This document shows positions 23,101 to 34,334 of a stretch of 64,000 nucleotides of DNA, piece after piece. The notes beneath the pieces are model-generated. The model was not told the origin of the DNA and did no database searches. It saw only the letters and a list, made by a program, of their open reading frames with translations. A program made the position numbers and the translations under genes. This DNA is from Corticium candelabrum (lineage: Eukaryota; Porifera; Homoscleromorpha; Homosclerophorida; Plakinidae). Location of the stretch: assembly GCF_963422355.1 (NCBI RefSeq), contig NC_085101.1, forward strand, positions 3,741,090-3,805,089, read 5' to 3'. Numbering within the stretch: the first letter of the stretch is position 1; each line of letters opens with the position of its first letter.

Positions 23101-23447
23101 AATGTTAACAATGCCAGGAATAGTTAAGTTAGAGCGTTTCTTGCCAGCAGCAACATATGCTATTTACCTCTCTGCTAGTTAATTAATCTTTTAGTTGCAA
23201 GTGTAAAATTGAAACTCCATAATATCATTGTGTGTTCGTGTACATGAACCTCATCATGGTGATGTCACCAAACCTTTACTTTACACATAACATTATAGAT
23301 GCATGTTCAATGTATCAGCCAATCTAAGATGCATGTTGTCATTCTCATAGTTCTACCTCTACTCTGCTCTACAGCTACCGAGCCTATATTGAGCTGAAAA
23401 AGAAGACCCACAGTAGAGCTAGAAATATACGTGGATACGTTCTATGT

Positions 23448-23503
<56 letters not shown>

Positions 23504-23510
23504 ATGTGTG

Positions 23511-23541
<31 letters not shown>

Positions 23542-24833
23542 GTCTCTGTGTGTGGTGTGTGCGTGTGTGGGAAATTGCAAGCAGACAGGACAGGACACTT
23601 TCTTAGGCCAGTCCATAAATATTTCTGTTTCCTGTTGTCAATCTAAGAAATAAGAGTTGGTCAGCAAAAAGATTTGGGCAGCTAAACATATTTGACCAAT
23701 AAATTAATTAAGCTGTCTTCAAATAAGTATGCTTTCTCGGTTCACACAAACTCAAGTGTCTTTGGTTCGCCCTTAGGCTACTTTCTGACTTAAGCATGTG
23801 CCATAAGCCTAGTTAATTGACAATATTGGAGCTGATGTTGACGTCAACGTCAGCGTCCATATTTCGAACCAAGCTTTTGCTAATTTTGAGGTGTTGAAGG
23901 GTCTGGCATTGTGACCATAATTTTGGTGGTACATATACATACACTTTGCTAGAGATCTTACAAGTAAGTCCAACAAACTCCTCCCCTATAGCTATAGGCT
24001 CATACCTTCTAGCTAGCTAGCACTTACTGCAGCTGATATGTAGCACACTAGAGATTCAGAATCTTGTTGTAACAAGAGGTCGGACAAAAGTCACAAACGA
24101 ACGTGTTCTAAAATGAAACATATGTACTCCAAAAATTGCTGAAATTTTAGTAAAATTAAAGTGCAGTACAGTACATATGTTTCATTTGTGAATAGGTACA
24201 CTTACCTCTGTCTAGTGCTAATAGTTTTTCACTACAAAAATAACACCCAACTGCGTTTGTCCAAATACAGTCGTTATAGTGCCTGTGCAGTTTGGCGAAA
24301 GCCACTGCACGTGTGTGCGTACACACCCAGACCTACAATTCAATTCAAAAAGATCCAGGAACTATGAAGGTGGTGCTTGCCAATTATGTGTACAGCGTAC
24401 ACGTTGCAAGTGTACCTGATGAAATGGTTGTTCCATGCAGATCGCACGAATCAGTGGATGAGATATATTCAAACCTAAAACTTTACTGACAACGACTATG
24501 ACCCAACGATGCCACGATAGTTAACTGTGAAATACATAAAGGTACATTATATTTCTGGGTTTAGGCCATTTATAACATAAAAACTAATAATTAATTAATT
24601 AAATTATAGCTGACCGACACTATCAATGATGAATCAAACGATAGATATACAGTACAACAACAGCATAATACGTGATAATAGAAAGATAATAATGAACGTG
24701 TCAGCAGTGATATGTATTTCTTTAAAAGTTACTGAAACAATCTAAACTTAGTGTTCTGTACTATTAAATATAAGAGTGTATGTGTGAGTCTTACAACATG
24801 TATGCAAGTGTACTTGTGTATCACCTTACTCGC
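23101..24833. other. Intergenic, microsatellite and dispersed repeat
   Basis: Contains (TG)n then (TCTG)n at 23451-23570 and a dispersed repeat at about 23600-23690 related to about 40780-40860. At 24116-24205 a short inverted repeat brings 'gaaacatatgtact' and 'agtacatatgtttc' together. No gene recognised. Confidence 0.5.
23451..23570. repeat. (TG)n-(TCTG)n microsatellite
   Basis: Compound dinucleotide and tetranucleotide repeat. The Cys-Val and Leu-Ser-Val frames through it are not genes. Confidence 0.95.
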
Positions 24834-25834
24834 TTATAATCCCACTTGGACCCTTCTAACCAGAACATCTTCTTCTCCATAGAAAGAATACGAAGTCACA
24901 TAGCACTCGTACTGTTGACTTGCCTTCATACTCTGAACAGGCACATAGAGATTCAGCCATTTTTCGGTTGACCTTGACCAAGCTTGTGGTTCATCTGTGA
25001 AGGGTCTATGCGGTGGCGTATCGTTGCCCTTGTAGTGACACTGTCGAGTCTTATGATTACCTGTGACGTGAACCCACTGTAAGATATAAGGCTCGAATGT
25101 GTTCATTATGACTCCACACTTGACTTGTACCATGAGTTGAGTACTGTTTGTCAGATGAAAATAGTAGTTGTCAGCATCAGCTCTTGTGTATGCGGGTTGG
25201 TATCCCCTCAACACTGTTGTCAGAGGCAACACCTTTGGACTAGACCATGGAGCTAAGCGTACACAAAATAATATCATTAAAGTTAGTGTTGGGTTTAAAT
25301 AATAAATAACAATGCATAGGTATTATAGATAACATGTGCTCACATCGGACAAAAATTCGAATATGTTTGATAGACACGCAGTTTGGAGGCATCCGTACAA
25401 GACAGTCGTATGATGTATTATGAGATGCCATAGTGATGTTGGTGAATATGAGAAGCATGCCACCACTGACATGATTATTGGACTCCTTCTCTTCCTTCAC
25501 ACTATTTCCTGGCAAGCCAACACCAATGCATTGAGTACATCTGGAAGCGGATTGGTCCCCATTGTCCTTCACCCAGCAGACTCGAGTGCCTCGATGCTCA
25601 CGAGGCACAGGACAAGAAACAATTATATGATCGTGAAGGTTTACATACTCACTCTCTGATTTCAATTCTAATACACAAATTTCAACAACATGTATGTTGA
25701 GAATTTCAGTAAAGTCAAAGACAAATCATGTAAGAAGAAAGTTGCTTACTCAGATTATTTCTGCATCTTGTTGTGTCACTGGATACCAGACTGTACAATA
25801 ACACCATCACCAGTCTCAGTGCCAAGTCAGTCAT
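24834..25834 (-). CDS. Secreted protein with two Ig-like domains
   Basis: Predicted exons are 25750-25834, 25344-25655 and 24834-25252, joined in phase 1 both times, giving 271 residues. Exon 1 encodes a signal peptide (MTDLALRLVMVLLYSLVSS). Exon 2 is one Ig-like domain, with the Cys of IIVSCP, the Trp of VCWVKD and the second Cys of SYDCLVRM. Exon 3 is a second Ig-like domain, with VQVKCGV, LQWVHV and QYECYVTSY. One domain per phase-1 exon is the classic layout of animal Ig genes. No membrane segment or GPI signal is seen before the stop, so a soluble secreted protein is predicted. A spliced isoform adding a membrane anchor cannot be excluded. No specific orthologue is recognised. Confidence 0.75.
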
Positions 25835-28457
25835 CGTGGTTCTTCGACCGTTTAAGTTCGAGTGACTTGTTCTGTTGTGAACTCCATAAACAAGATGTCA
25901 ATGCATGGGCAACACTAAGGTGATAGAAGACAACGCCTCTGAGTTGACATGAAATAGCCAGGAAGTCTAGATCACAAGACAAACGACACCACAGCAATAA
26001 GAAACAGGAGATGGTGTTATGAGATCTTTATAAGCTACTAGCTGGACCAACTCCTTGAAATATAAAAGTAAAATCAAACTTGGCATCGATTAGCTAATAG
26101 CTGTATGTGTAAATTTCAGACTTTCCTAGCTAGGTAACAAAGAAGGATGCAGAGGAGAGGACAAAATGGAAAGTCAATCACCAGCTGTAGGCATGAAACC
26201 TAATGCCAACTAAACAGTTCAAGTTTTCTAGAACATTATCAGGTGCAGGGGCGTACCCAGCCCATTTAGTGGGTTGGATCTTTCAGTGCTTTAGTGGACC
26301 TCCCTGTCAGTTCAGCATGCTCTATTTTATATAGTTACTCTATTCACTAATTACAGGTTTATTGAAAGACATTTGTAAGTATGTAATACTGATAGACACT
26401 GCACATTGCATGCACCAAGGAGTTTTGGTGTCTAACTTTGCTTGCATTGATCTAGCTACACCTGGAACTGGCCAATCGAGACCCAGGCCAGGGCACTTTA
26501 GCAGTTTAGAATGCCATTGACATGGTGATGACGTCAATTGTGGAAGGATTCAAAATTGTGGCACCAGACCTGACGTTGGATTCATGGCTAACTTGGTCTA
26601 AGGGCCTGCAGAAAAACAGCTAACACTGTATAGAGCATTTGCAATCATTGACCTAATCAAAAGCACCGTCTAAAGCAGTTTGCTCGACTTAGCCGGTTTT
26701 TTCAGTTTGCACTTGGTCCTATTTGCTGATATCACTAATAATCAAGCGGTACAGTATCAGAAACATTTGGCACCAGCTATAAATAAGGCCAGTAACACTG
26801 ACATCTGGTGCAAATATTGCATGCAGAATGGTTGTATACGAATTGAGGTAAGAGGCTGAGTGGACCTCTGACTAAAGTGGATCGGTTCGTTTGCATCCCT
26901 CTAACCCCCCCTAGGTACACATTTGGGGTGCAGTCGATTAATTAAGCAATGATCCTATAGGTTAGTGAGTATGACACCTACCAAGTTGATATCTTGTTAC
27001 CACTTGATGAAGTTGATCACACTAAATCAGTAAATATAGTCACATATACAGACACTGTTGTTACTATTATTGCTGTTGTGTGATTATAATTAATTTAATT
27101 AATTAATCAATAAGTTTACAGCAAATTGTATTTGGAGCGTCGTAGTCATGATGTGCTTTGTTTAAAAAATTCTTATTTGGATAAGATATTTCATCGCGTT
27201 GCCATGTATTGGCTGGTGTTAGCTCCATCAATTCTATTAAATTAACAAACTTATCTATTAGGAACAGTACCACAGAAAAGTGATCAAAACGTTTGCAGTG
27301 TGTACAAGATAACCTTATTTGGTGTACATTAATAGCTGAGTATAGATAGCTTCATACATAATGTAAATCAATCCATAGCCAGAAATTTATTGTAGTCAAT
27401 GCACGGTATTAGTGTGGAACATTAAAGGTGCAGAATTGTTTCACATCATGTGACCTGTAGTAATACTATAGTCTAAAACTTAAAAATTGTTGATGGTGGC
27501 TACATCACAGTAACTGTATAATGTGTACGTGCATGCACTCGTGTGCTCACGTGTACATACACTAACATATTTGGACAAAGCAGTTCAAATAGTGAAACAG
27601 CAATGATAGGGCTAAGTCCTATAAGAAAAAAATCAAATCAAGTAAACAGGTGAGAACTGGGTTCGTAAACCCTTCTGGCCATTTCAATTTTCAGAAAAAA
27701 TTGAAAACCTCTTGACAAAAAATTAAAAATAACAGTGAAATCTTAATACTGAAATTTGAAAATTTGAAAATTGAAATGGACGGAAGGGTCATGGGCGGAA
27801 CTGAACAGAAGCAATGTGGTGTAAACACGACCGCGTGCTGTCTTTGGATTTCAGGTTTGCTTTCCAATGATATTCAGCAGCTTTGTGTTAATAATCTCAG
27901 TGCTCTCTTTCTGCAAACACGTCGATCAATGAGACCATCAACTCTTGGATTGACCATAGGGATGATTCACTAAGCAGTGGAGTCAATGTGGATGCATCTA
28001 TTAGACCTTGATCCGCAGTCACGAGATGAAACAGATGTCAAATATTGAACACCTTCAAGCAATTGGCACTTTTTCCTTTTTTCTATACACTGTAGCTGCG
28101 ATTGAGGTTCTCGTTACTTTAATAGTTTTTGGTCAAGAATGAGCGATTATGATGTCAAGCAACAACATGTCTCACTCATTCACTCACTCACTCACTCACT
28201 CACATGTAGGACAGTACACGTATATCAATCTACAATTATTTGTTCCAAGCTAAACCTTATTTATGTATTAATGATGTAACTATACATCTAACGTAAATAT
28301 TAATTAAGCCATATATGTATATCATTGCTGACATATCTACTGTAGCCTACATAAAGTCTATGCAAAACTGGCAAACTACAGAGTCCTGAATGCAGTTAAA
28401 GTTAGGCTGCACGCGGCACTCACTCATTTAATCACATACACACATACACGCACGTGC

Positions 28458-28499
<42 letters not shown>

Positions 28500-28732
28500 T
28501 GGCGATGCTTGTGTTTCACGAAAGTGCACTCTAATACCTGAAGCATCTACCTATCCACCTCCAGTCAACTAGCAGAAAGAAAATATCATGGCCTCAATCA
28601 ATCAAACTGATGAAAGTAGTTTATTATCATGATCAGATCGACTAACAGCACAAAAATTTGATACAATTCATACATATCAATAATCATACTCCAAAATATA
28701 CAGTCGTGTCTCTCCATCAAAACCATAATACA
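25835..28732. other. Intergenic, no supported gene
   Basis: A/T-rich spacer. It contains a foldback A/T-rich element at about 27660-27800, a (TCAC)n tract near 28180 and an (AC)n tract at 28460-28497. No convincing exon was found on either strand. Confidence 0.5.
27660..27800. mobile_element. A/T-rich foldback element
   Basis: The ends 'acccttctggccatttcaattttcag' and 'aattgaaatggacggaagggt' are inverted copies of each other around an A-rich centre. One end is shared with the insertion at 16150-16350, suggesting a MITE-like family. Confidence 0.5.
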
Positions 28733-29248
28733 CTATTGTACCGAAGCTAAGAACTGTCGTTCAAGAGTGAAGTCATATGTGAAACGTGAAATGTCCAACT
28801 GCAGCAAGTTGTCCGCAGTTGTAAAATAAGAAACCACTTGTTTTGCCTCCATAGCAACTCTTAGATGATCGCCAAGCCAAACAGGAATATCCGTCACTTT
28901 CACGAAATCTGCCGCGTCACGTGACTCGAGTCTGCACATTTGACGTGCCGCTGATGTAGGCGATGATGGACGACAGGGTACATGTGACGTCACCCTGACG
29001 TCATTCACGTTCCTCATTCCTTCTGCAGAAGAAGAGGAGCAGTAGGAAAGCGACTCTACTTTCTCTTGCGACACGTTGTGTGGATGTTGATTGTATACAG
29101 ATGCATCCATCGACTGAATAACAGTAAACCCGAATTCGTCGTCTTCGCCGATGTCCACCGCCGAGTCGTGCACTGGCGGGTCCGTTTTATAACTGCCATA
29201 ATGCTGAACATGTTCTCGTCCAAATGCTGCCCGGAGGGACCTAAGCAT
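28733..29248 (-). CDS. UMAD1: UMAD1-like protein (UMA domain)
   Basis: A single-exon frame of 171 residues from ATG 29248 (MLRSLRAAFG). Near the N-terminus an acidic DDEFGFTVI stretch resembles the DGFVLL segment of UMAD1. The C-terminus has DIPVWLGDHL and ends in LDISRFTYDFTLERQFLASV, matching the UMA domain signature (F-x-YDFTLE) of UBAP1, MVB12 and UMAD1. These bind ESCRT-I in endosomal sorting. The position supports the call: in mammals UMAD1 is the divergent neighbour of RPA3, as I recall it, and here it lies 109 bp head to head with RPA3. The middle is low-complexity Ser/Val-rich and not conserved to my eye. Membership in the wider UMA group is surer than exact orthology. Confidence 0.72.
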   Translation of the reverse strand: MLRSLRAAFGREHVQHYGSYKTDPPVHDSAVDIGEDDEFGFTVIQSMDASVYNQHPHNVSQEKVESLSYCSSSSAEGMRNVNDVRVTSHVPCRPSSPTSAARQMCRLESRDAADFVKVTDIPVWLGDHLRVAMEAKQVVSYFTTADNLLQLDISRFTYDFTLERQFLASVQ

Positions 29249-29357
29249 CTCGATAAACGGCAGGACAAAGATGTTCACGTGATCGTGGTCACGAGATTAT
29301 TGAAATCAATCTTTCGCGCGAACTCGTAGCAACCTGTTCACGTACTGTAGGCGTGAA
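29249..29357. promoter_or_regulatory. Bidirectional promoter UMAD1-like / RPA3
   Basis: Only 109 bp separate the two divergent start codons, so both 5' UTRs and the core promoter must share this stretch. It contains 'cacgtgatcgtggtcacgag' and no clear TATA box, as expected for a housekeeping bidirectional promoter. Function is inferred from layout. Confidence 0.6.
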
Positions 29358-32300
29358 ATGGACGGTCTTCGAGGACCGATACCGCGAATAAACGGCTCAA
29401 TGATTCAAATGAATGGAGGAAACGTCTGTTGTCTGGTAGGGAAAATTCAGAAGGTGAGCGCTTGGAACGTGTGTACATGTACAGTATTCCCGGGCAATGC
29501 CGCTATCCCAAAGCCCGGATAATCTTGTTCAGTCAATATTGTCAGATGCATTGTAGCATCGCACATACCAGACACAGACACTGACTGGCTAATACGCAAT
29601 TTTAATTTAATAATTTCATTTGTTTGAGGTAACCTAACGCATTAAAACATTCTGTAGGCGTCTCCAAACAGAGAGCTGCTAACTGTCGTCACGAGTGACA
29701 ACCAAATCGTCAACGTCAGTTGCGGATACGGCACGGTCTGCATTCTGTACACCGTTTCTCTGTACACGAATGACATACATTTATAACTAAAACTTTTAGT
29801 TCGAAGTGTCTCAAGGCTACGTCGAGTTGATTGTACTCGTCAACGCGGACGCACGTCTCACAGCTCATTCTACCACAAGCTACGGAGAAGACTTTGGTCA
29901 GTAATTGATATCAATAAAATAATGAGTAAAGTCTAATATATGTTGCGATGTTGTTGAATGTAAACCGTGCATGAACACCAAAGTGGAAAGACATTTTTTT
30001 GTATTAAATACTGTATTGTCGCTCTCTCTGGTTCGGCTCCTCTAATGTGTGACTGGCCATTTTGCTCATGCACCTGACATTCAAATTTATGTGACAGCTA
30101 CATCACCTTTGTTTTACATGGGCTTTGAGTACAGTACAGCTTCTATTATCCGGAACCCAAAATTATGATAATTACTTAGTGAAGGTGTGGTGACTTCGTT
30201 GATGCTCAATCATACATAAAGGCTCAATCATACATAACAACCAAGTAAGGCCAGGCAAACTTGATTCACAGTTTATCACCATCGCCTGCATCATATTATG
30301 GGCAAACGAAATAAGTTTCATTATTCATTACACTGTCTACGGATCACCTACTTGTATTCACTGTGGGAGCTCAACGGAACTGGCGCTGCCCAAGAGCTCT
30401 GAAATATTTTATCCTCATTCTCGTAATTGTGCTTGTTTTGACAGAGTCAACAAGCACTTGTTGAAACATCAAAAATTTAATAAAACGGATTTTATCAATA
30501 CTACATAGTACGTGTTAAATTTGATAGCGAACTACAGTGTTCTGCCCAGGATTTTCGAAGTGGTGGTCAGGTATCCATTGCATTAAGGGGCGTGATTTAT
30601 TTAAGATAGAGAGAGAAGTAGAGCAAACAATCAGACAATCATGGATTGTCGCAAAACAGACAAGAAAGCGCCAAACTAAATGTATTGCAATGTTGATGGT
30701 CCATTATCTGAATGAGCAGACTAAGAAAACTGCAACTTCTGTCAACAGTTGGGACTATGTTGCCCAGTCTCACATTTATACTATGACATGGTTATACGTC
30801 TAGCATCCTTGCACCAGCTGCAGGTTTCGAACAGCAAAAAATCTTAGAAGACGTCTTTGACTGGCTCTGTTACATGGCGCCTAGGATATATTGCCTAGCT
30901 CATCGCTGACATGCAGACTGCCGTGTTGGATCTCACACCACCCTAGTGCCCTGAGCGATAGATCGTATTATATACATATAGATCATATTCTATCATAGCA
31001 GGGTGGGTCTGCTGCCATGTCACTGTGTGAAGTGCTTACCTGTCAACAAACTGTTCACCTTCCAATGGTCGTTAGCTTGGAGCAAGTAAAACACTAGCTA
31101 AAATATATGGTGGTAGTTAAAACATGTGGAGTGATGGTCGGTGTTTGTTGAGTAATGGTCGGGCCTAACCACCTCCGACTACCGTGGGCAGAATTCTGGA
31201 ACCATTCAGAGCTCTAGTGCCAGTCGATGGTAATATGTTTAGATAGTTTACTGTAACTGCAAACATATTATTATCATTTAACAATGAATAATGACCACCC
31301 GCGCACATGTCCTTGTAAAAAGGCTGGACGATAAACTGTGAATCAAGTTTGCCTGGCCTAATGAACAAATGTTTTAATATGCAGCAATATCTGTTTGCGG
31401 TAAGTATAGCGAATTGAAGTTTCTTCGTTGAAATAAAAGTTCTATTTGTGTTCTGTTCTTGTCTTGTTTATATAGAGTCTTTGTTGCTATGCTTGTATGT
31501 TACGTCTTGTGTTGCCCCTGCGAGGCAACTGCAACTGTAATTGTTATTATTAAGAAATGTATCATTATTATGTGTCGCTATGCCCCTCCATAATGGGCAA
31601 GTGGGGTCTTTACCTCCATCTAGGCGCCCACCAACCCGGCAGGTGAGCCCAGCGGGGTACATGTTTCTGTGTAGTCCACACAGCGATCAATGACTAGCCA
31701 ATTCGATGTAAATTGCAGGTGCCACTATGCCCCTCCATAATGGGCAAGTGGGGTCTTTACCCCCATCTGGGCGCCCACCAACCCGGTAGGTGAGCCCAGC
31801 AGGGTACATGTTTCTGTGTAGTCCACACGGCAATCAATGACTGACTAGCCAATTCGATATAGATTGCAGGCATTACGGTGACCACGAACTCGATACAGCA
31901 CGCCTAGTGGATATAATGACCACCAGGAAAGCACTGAATGTCATTGTCAACGGACCGTTCGCCAGACCACAGAAACTCCCCAACGACTGAAACGAGTAAC
32001 AGTCTCATGGATAAAGCTAGAGAAAACATGAGAAAGAAAGACAGACAAGTTTCATAATTTACTGTCGTCGCTGGGGTTTGAACCTCTAAACCATGGAGTG
32101 GTAGCCATTGTCGCTAACCACTAAGCCACGGCGGTGACTTATTATTATTATTTATTATTATTGTGTCGCTGTGCCCCTCCATAATGGGCAAGTGGGGTCT
32201 TTACCCCCATCTGGGCGCCTACCAACGTGGCAGGTGAGACCAGCGGGGTACATGTTTCCGTGTAGTCCATACGGCAATCAATGACTAGCCAATTCGATAT

Positions 32301-34296
32301 AGATTGCAGGCATTATTATTATTATGTGTGTGTGTCGTGCTCAACCAGATCAGTCTGGTTTGTAAAGTCTATTACAAGTACCGGAAGCAAACCCTGCTTC
32401 AGAAATACTTAGACCATCACAGCTGTCTAGAAAGAAGACATGACTTTACGAAGGATCCGAGTAGATCCCAGAAGCACTGTTTTCTGTAAGTGCTGCAGGT
32501 TGTGATGACCTGGAATAATGTCCAGCCACCTTGCAATACCTGCGTGCACTGTGCCCAAAGCTCCCAAGACCATCGGAACCACCAGTGTTCAACAATGCCA
32601 CATGTGGCTTATCTCCACTCGCAAGTCGCTGTACTTTGCCAACTTCTCAGCATGTTTCTTGCCAATGTTGCCATCAGCAGGACAGCTGATATCAATAAGA
32701 AGACAAGTGTTTGTCTTTCTATTTCTGAGACAGATGTCTGGACGATTGGCTTTGATCTTCCTGGCAGTGGGGATGGTGGTATCCCACATCATAGTAATGT
32801 CATCCGTCTCCACAAGCCTATCAGGATGATGCCGGTACCATCTGCTCTCCACTGGAACCCCAAAATGGCGACAAACATCCCAGTGAATGATGGATGCCAC
32901 CTGATTGTGTCGATCAGTGTCGTCCGTCGGTGCCAAAGCACTACAGCCTGCCACAATGTGGTCGACTGTTTCCAGGCCTACACTGCACATGCGGCAAGTA
33001 GGACTGACATCACGATGTAGAATCTTGTGCTCATAGTACCGAGTCCGAAGAGCTTGGTCTTGAGCAGCAACAACCAGTCCCTCAGTTGCAGCAGGAAGAT
33101 TCGCTGCCTTTAGCCATCCGTAGGTCTCTTTCATGTCCACAGGCGGTTGCTCAGTGAGACGACGATACTGCCCGTGCATAGGCTTCCCGCTCCAGGACCG
33201 CACACAAAGAGAACTGCAACACGTACGGTAATGTCTCGCATCTGTTTCAGGTGCTTGCTCGAAGCCTTCAACCGAGATGGATGCATTCCTGTGTAAGCTC
33301 TGCAACTTGTTGTCCGAAGCAAGACTCCTCCGCAGCTGTGCAGTAAACCAACAAGCCATGTGCTTGATCGAGTGTGAAGATTTTCCAGAGTCACACTCCC
33401 GTATCATCTGCATGAAAGGATCAGAACTGTCAGCAAGGTAACAGTTCAGCCTCACAATACAAGATTGATATGTCGACTCAATCTGTTGTAACCCCCTACC
33501 CCTATCACTGCAAGGAGCGTACAGTTGGTCAACGTCTGCAGCAGGATGGTGGACACCGTGCATAGAGAGAAGCTTTCTGGTTCGTCGATCGAGCTGCTGC
33601 AGGTCCGTGCACCCCCAATGAATGACGCCAAAACCGTAAGTGAGAACCGGTAGTGCAAACCCATTGATGGCTAGAATCTTGTTCCGACCATACAACTCAG
33701 TCCGGAGAACCACCTTCACTCTGCTATTATGTGTCGTTATGCCCCTCCATAATGGGCAAGTGGGGTCTTTACCCCCATCTGGGCGCCCACCAACCCGGCA
33801 GGTGAGCCCAGCAGGGTACATGTTTCTGTGTAGTCCATACGGCGATCAATGACTAGCCAATTCGATATAGATTGCAGGCATTACGGTGTTATTGTGTCAT
33901 TATGCCCCTCCATAATGGGCAAGTGGGGTCTTTACCCCCATCTGGGCACCCACCACCCCGGCAGGTGAGCCCAGCGGGGTACATGTTTCCGTGTAGTCCA
34001 TACGGCGATCAATGACTAGCCAATTCGATATAGATTGCAGGCATTACGGTGACCGTGTACTCGATACAGCACGCCTAGTGGATATCAACAACCACCAGGA
34101 AAGCACTGGACGTCATCGTCAACGGACCGTTCGCCAGACCACAGAAACTCCCCAACGACTGAAACGAGTCATAGTCTCATGGATAAAGCTAGAGAAACAT
34201 GAGAAAGAAAGACAGACAAGTTTCACAATTTACTGTCGTCACTGGGGTTTGAACCCCCAAACCATGGAGTGGTAGCCATTGTCGCTAACCACATTA

Positions 34297-34334
<38 letters not shown>

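Noticed and set aside
24364-24489. 41-codon plus-strand frame starting MKVVLANYVY
   Set aside because: No splice context or homology; length is compatible with chance.
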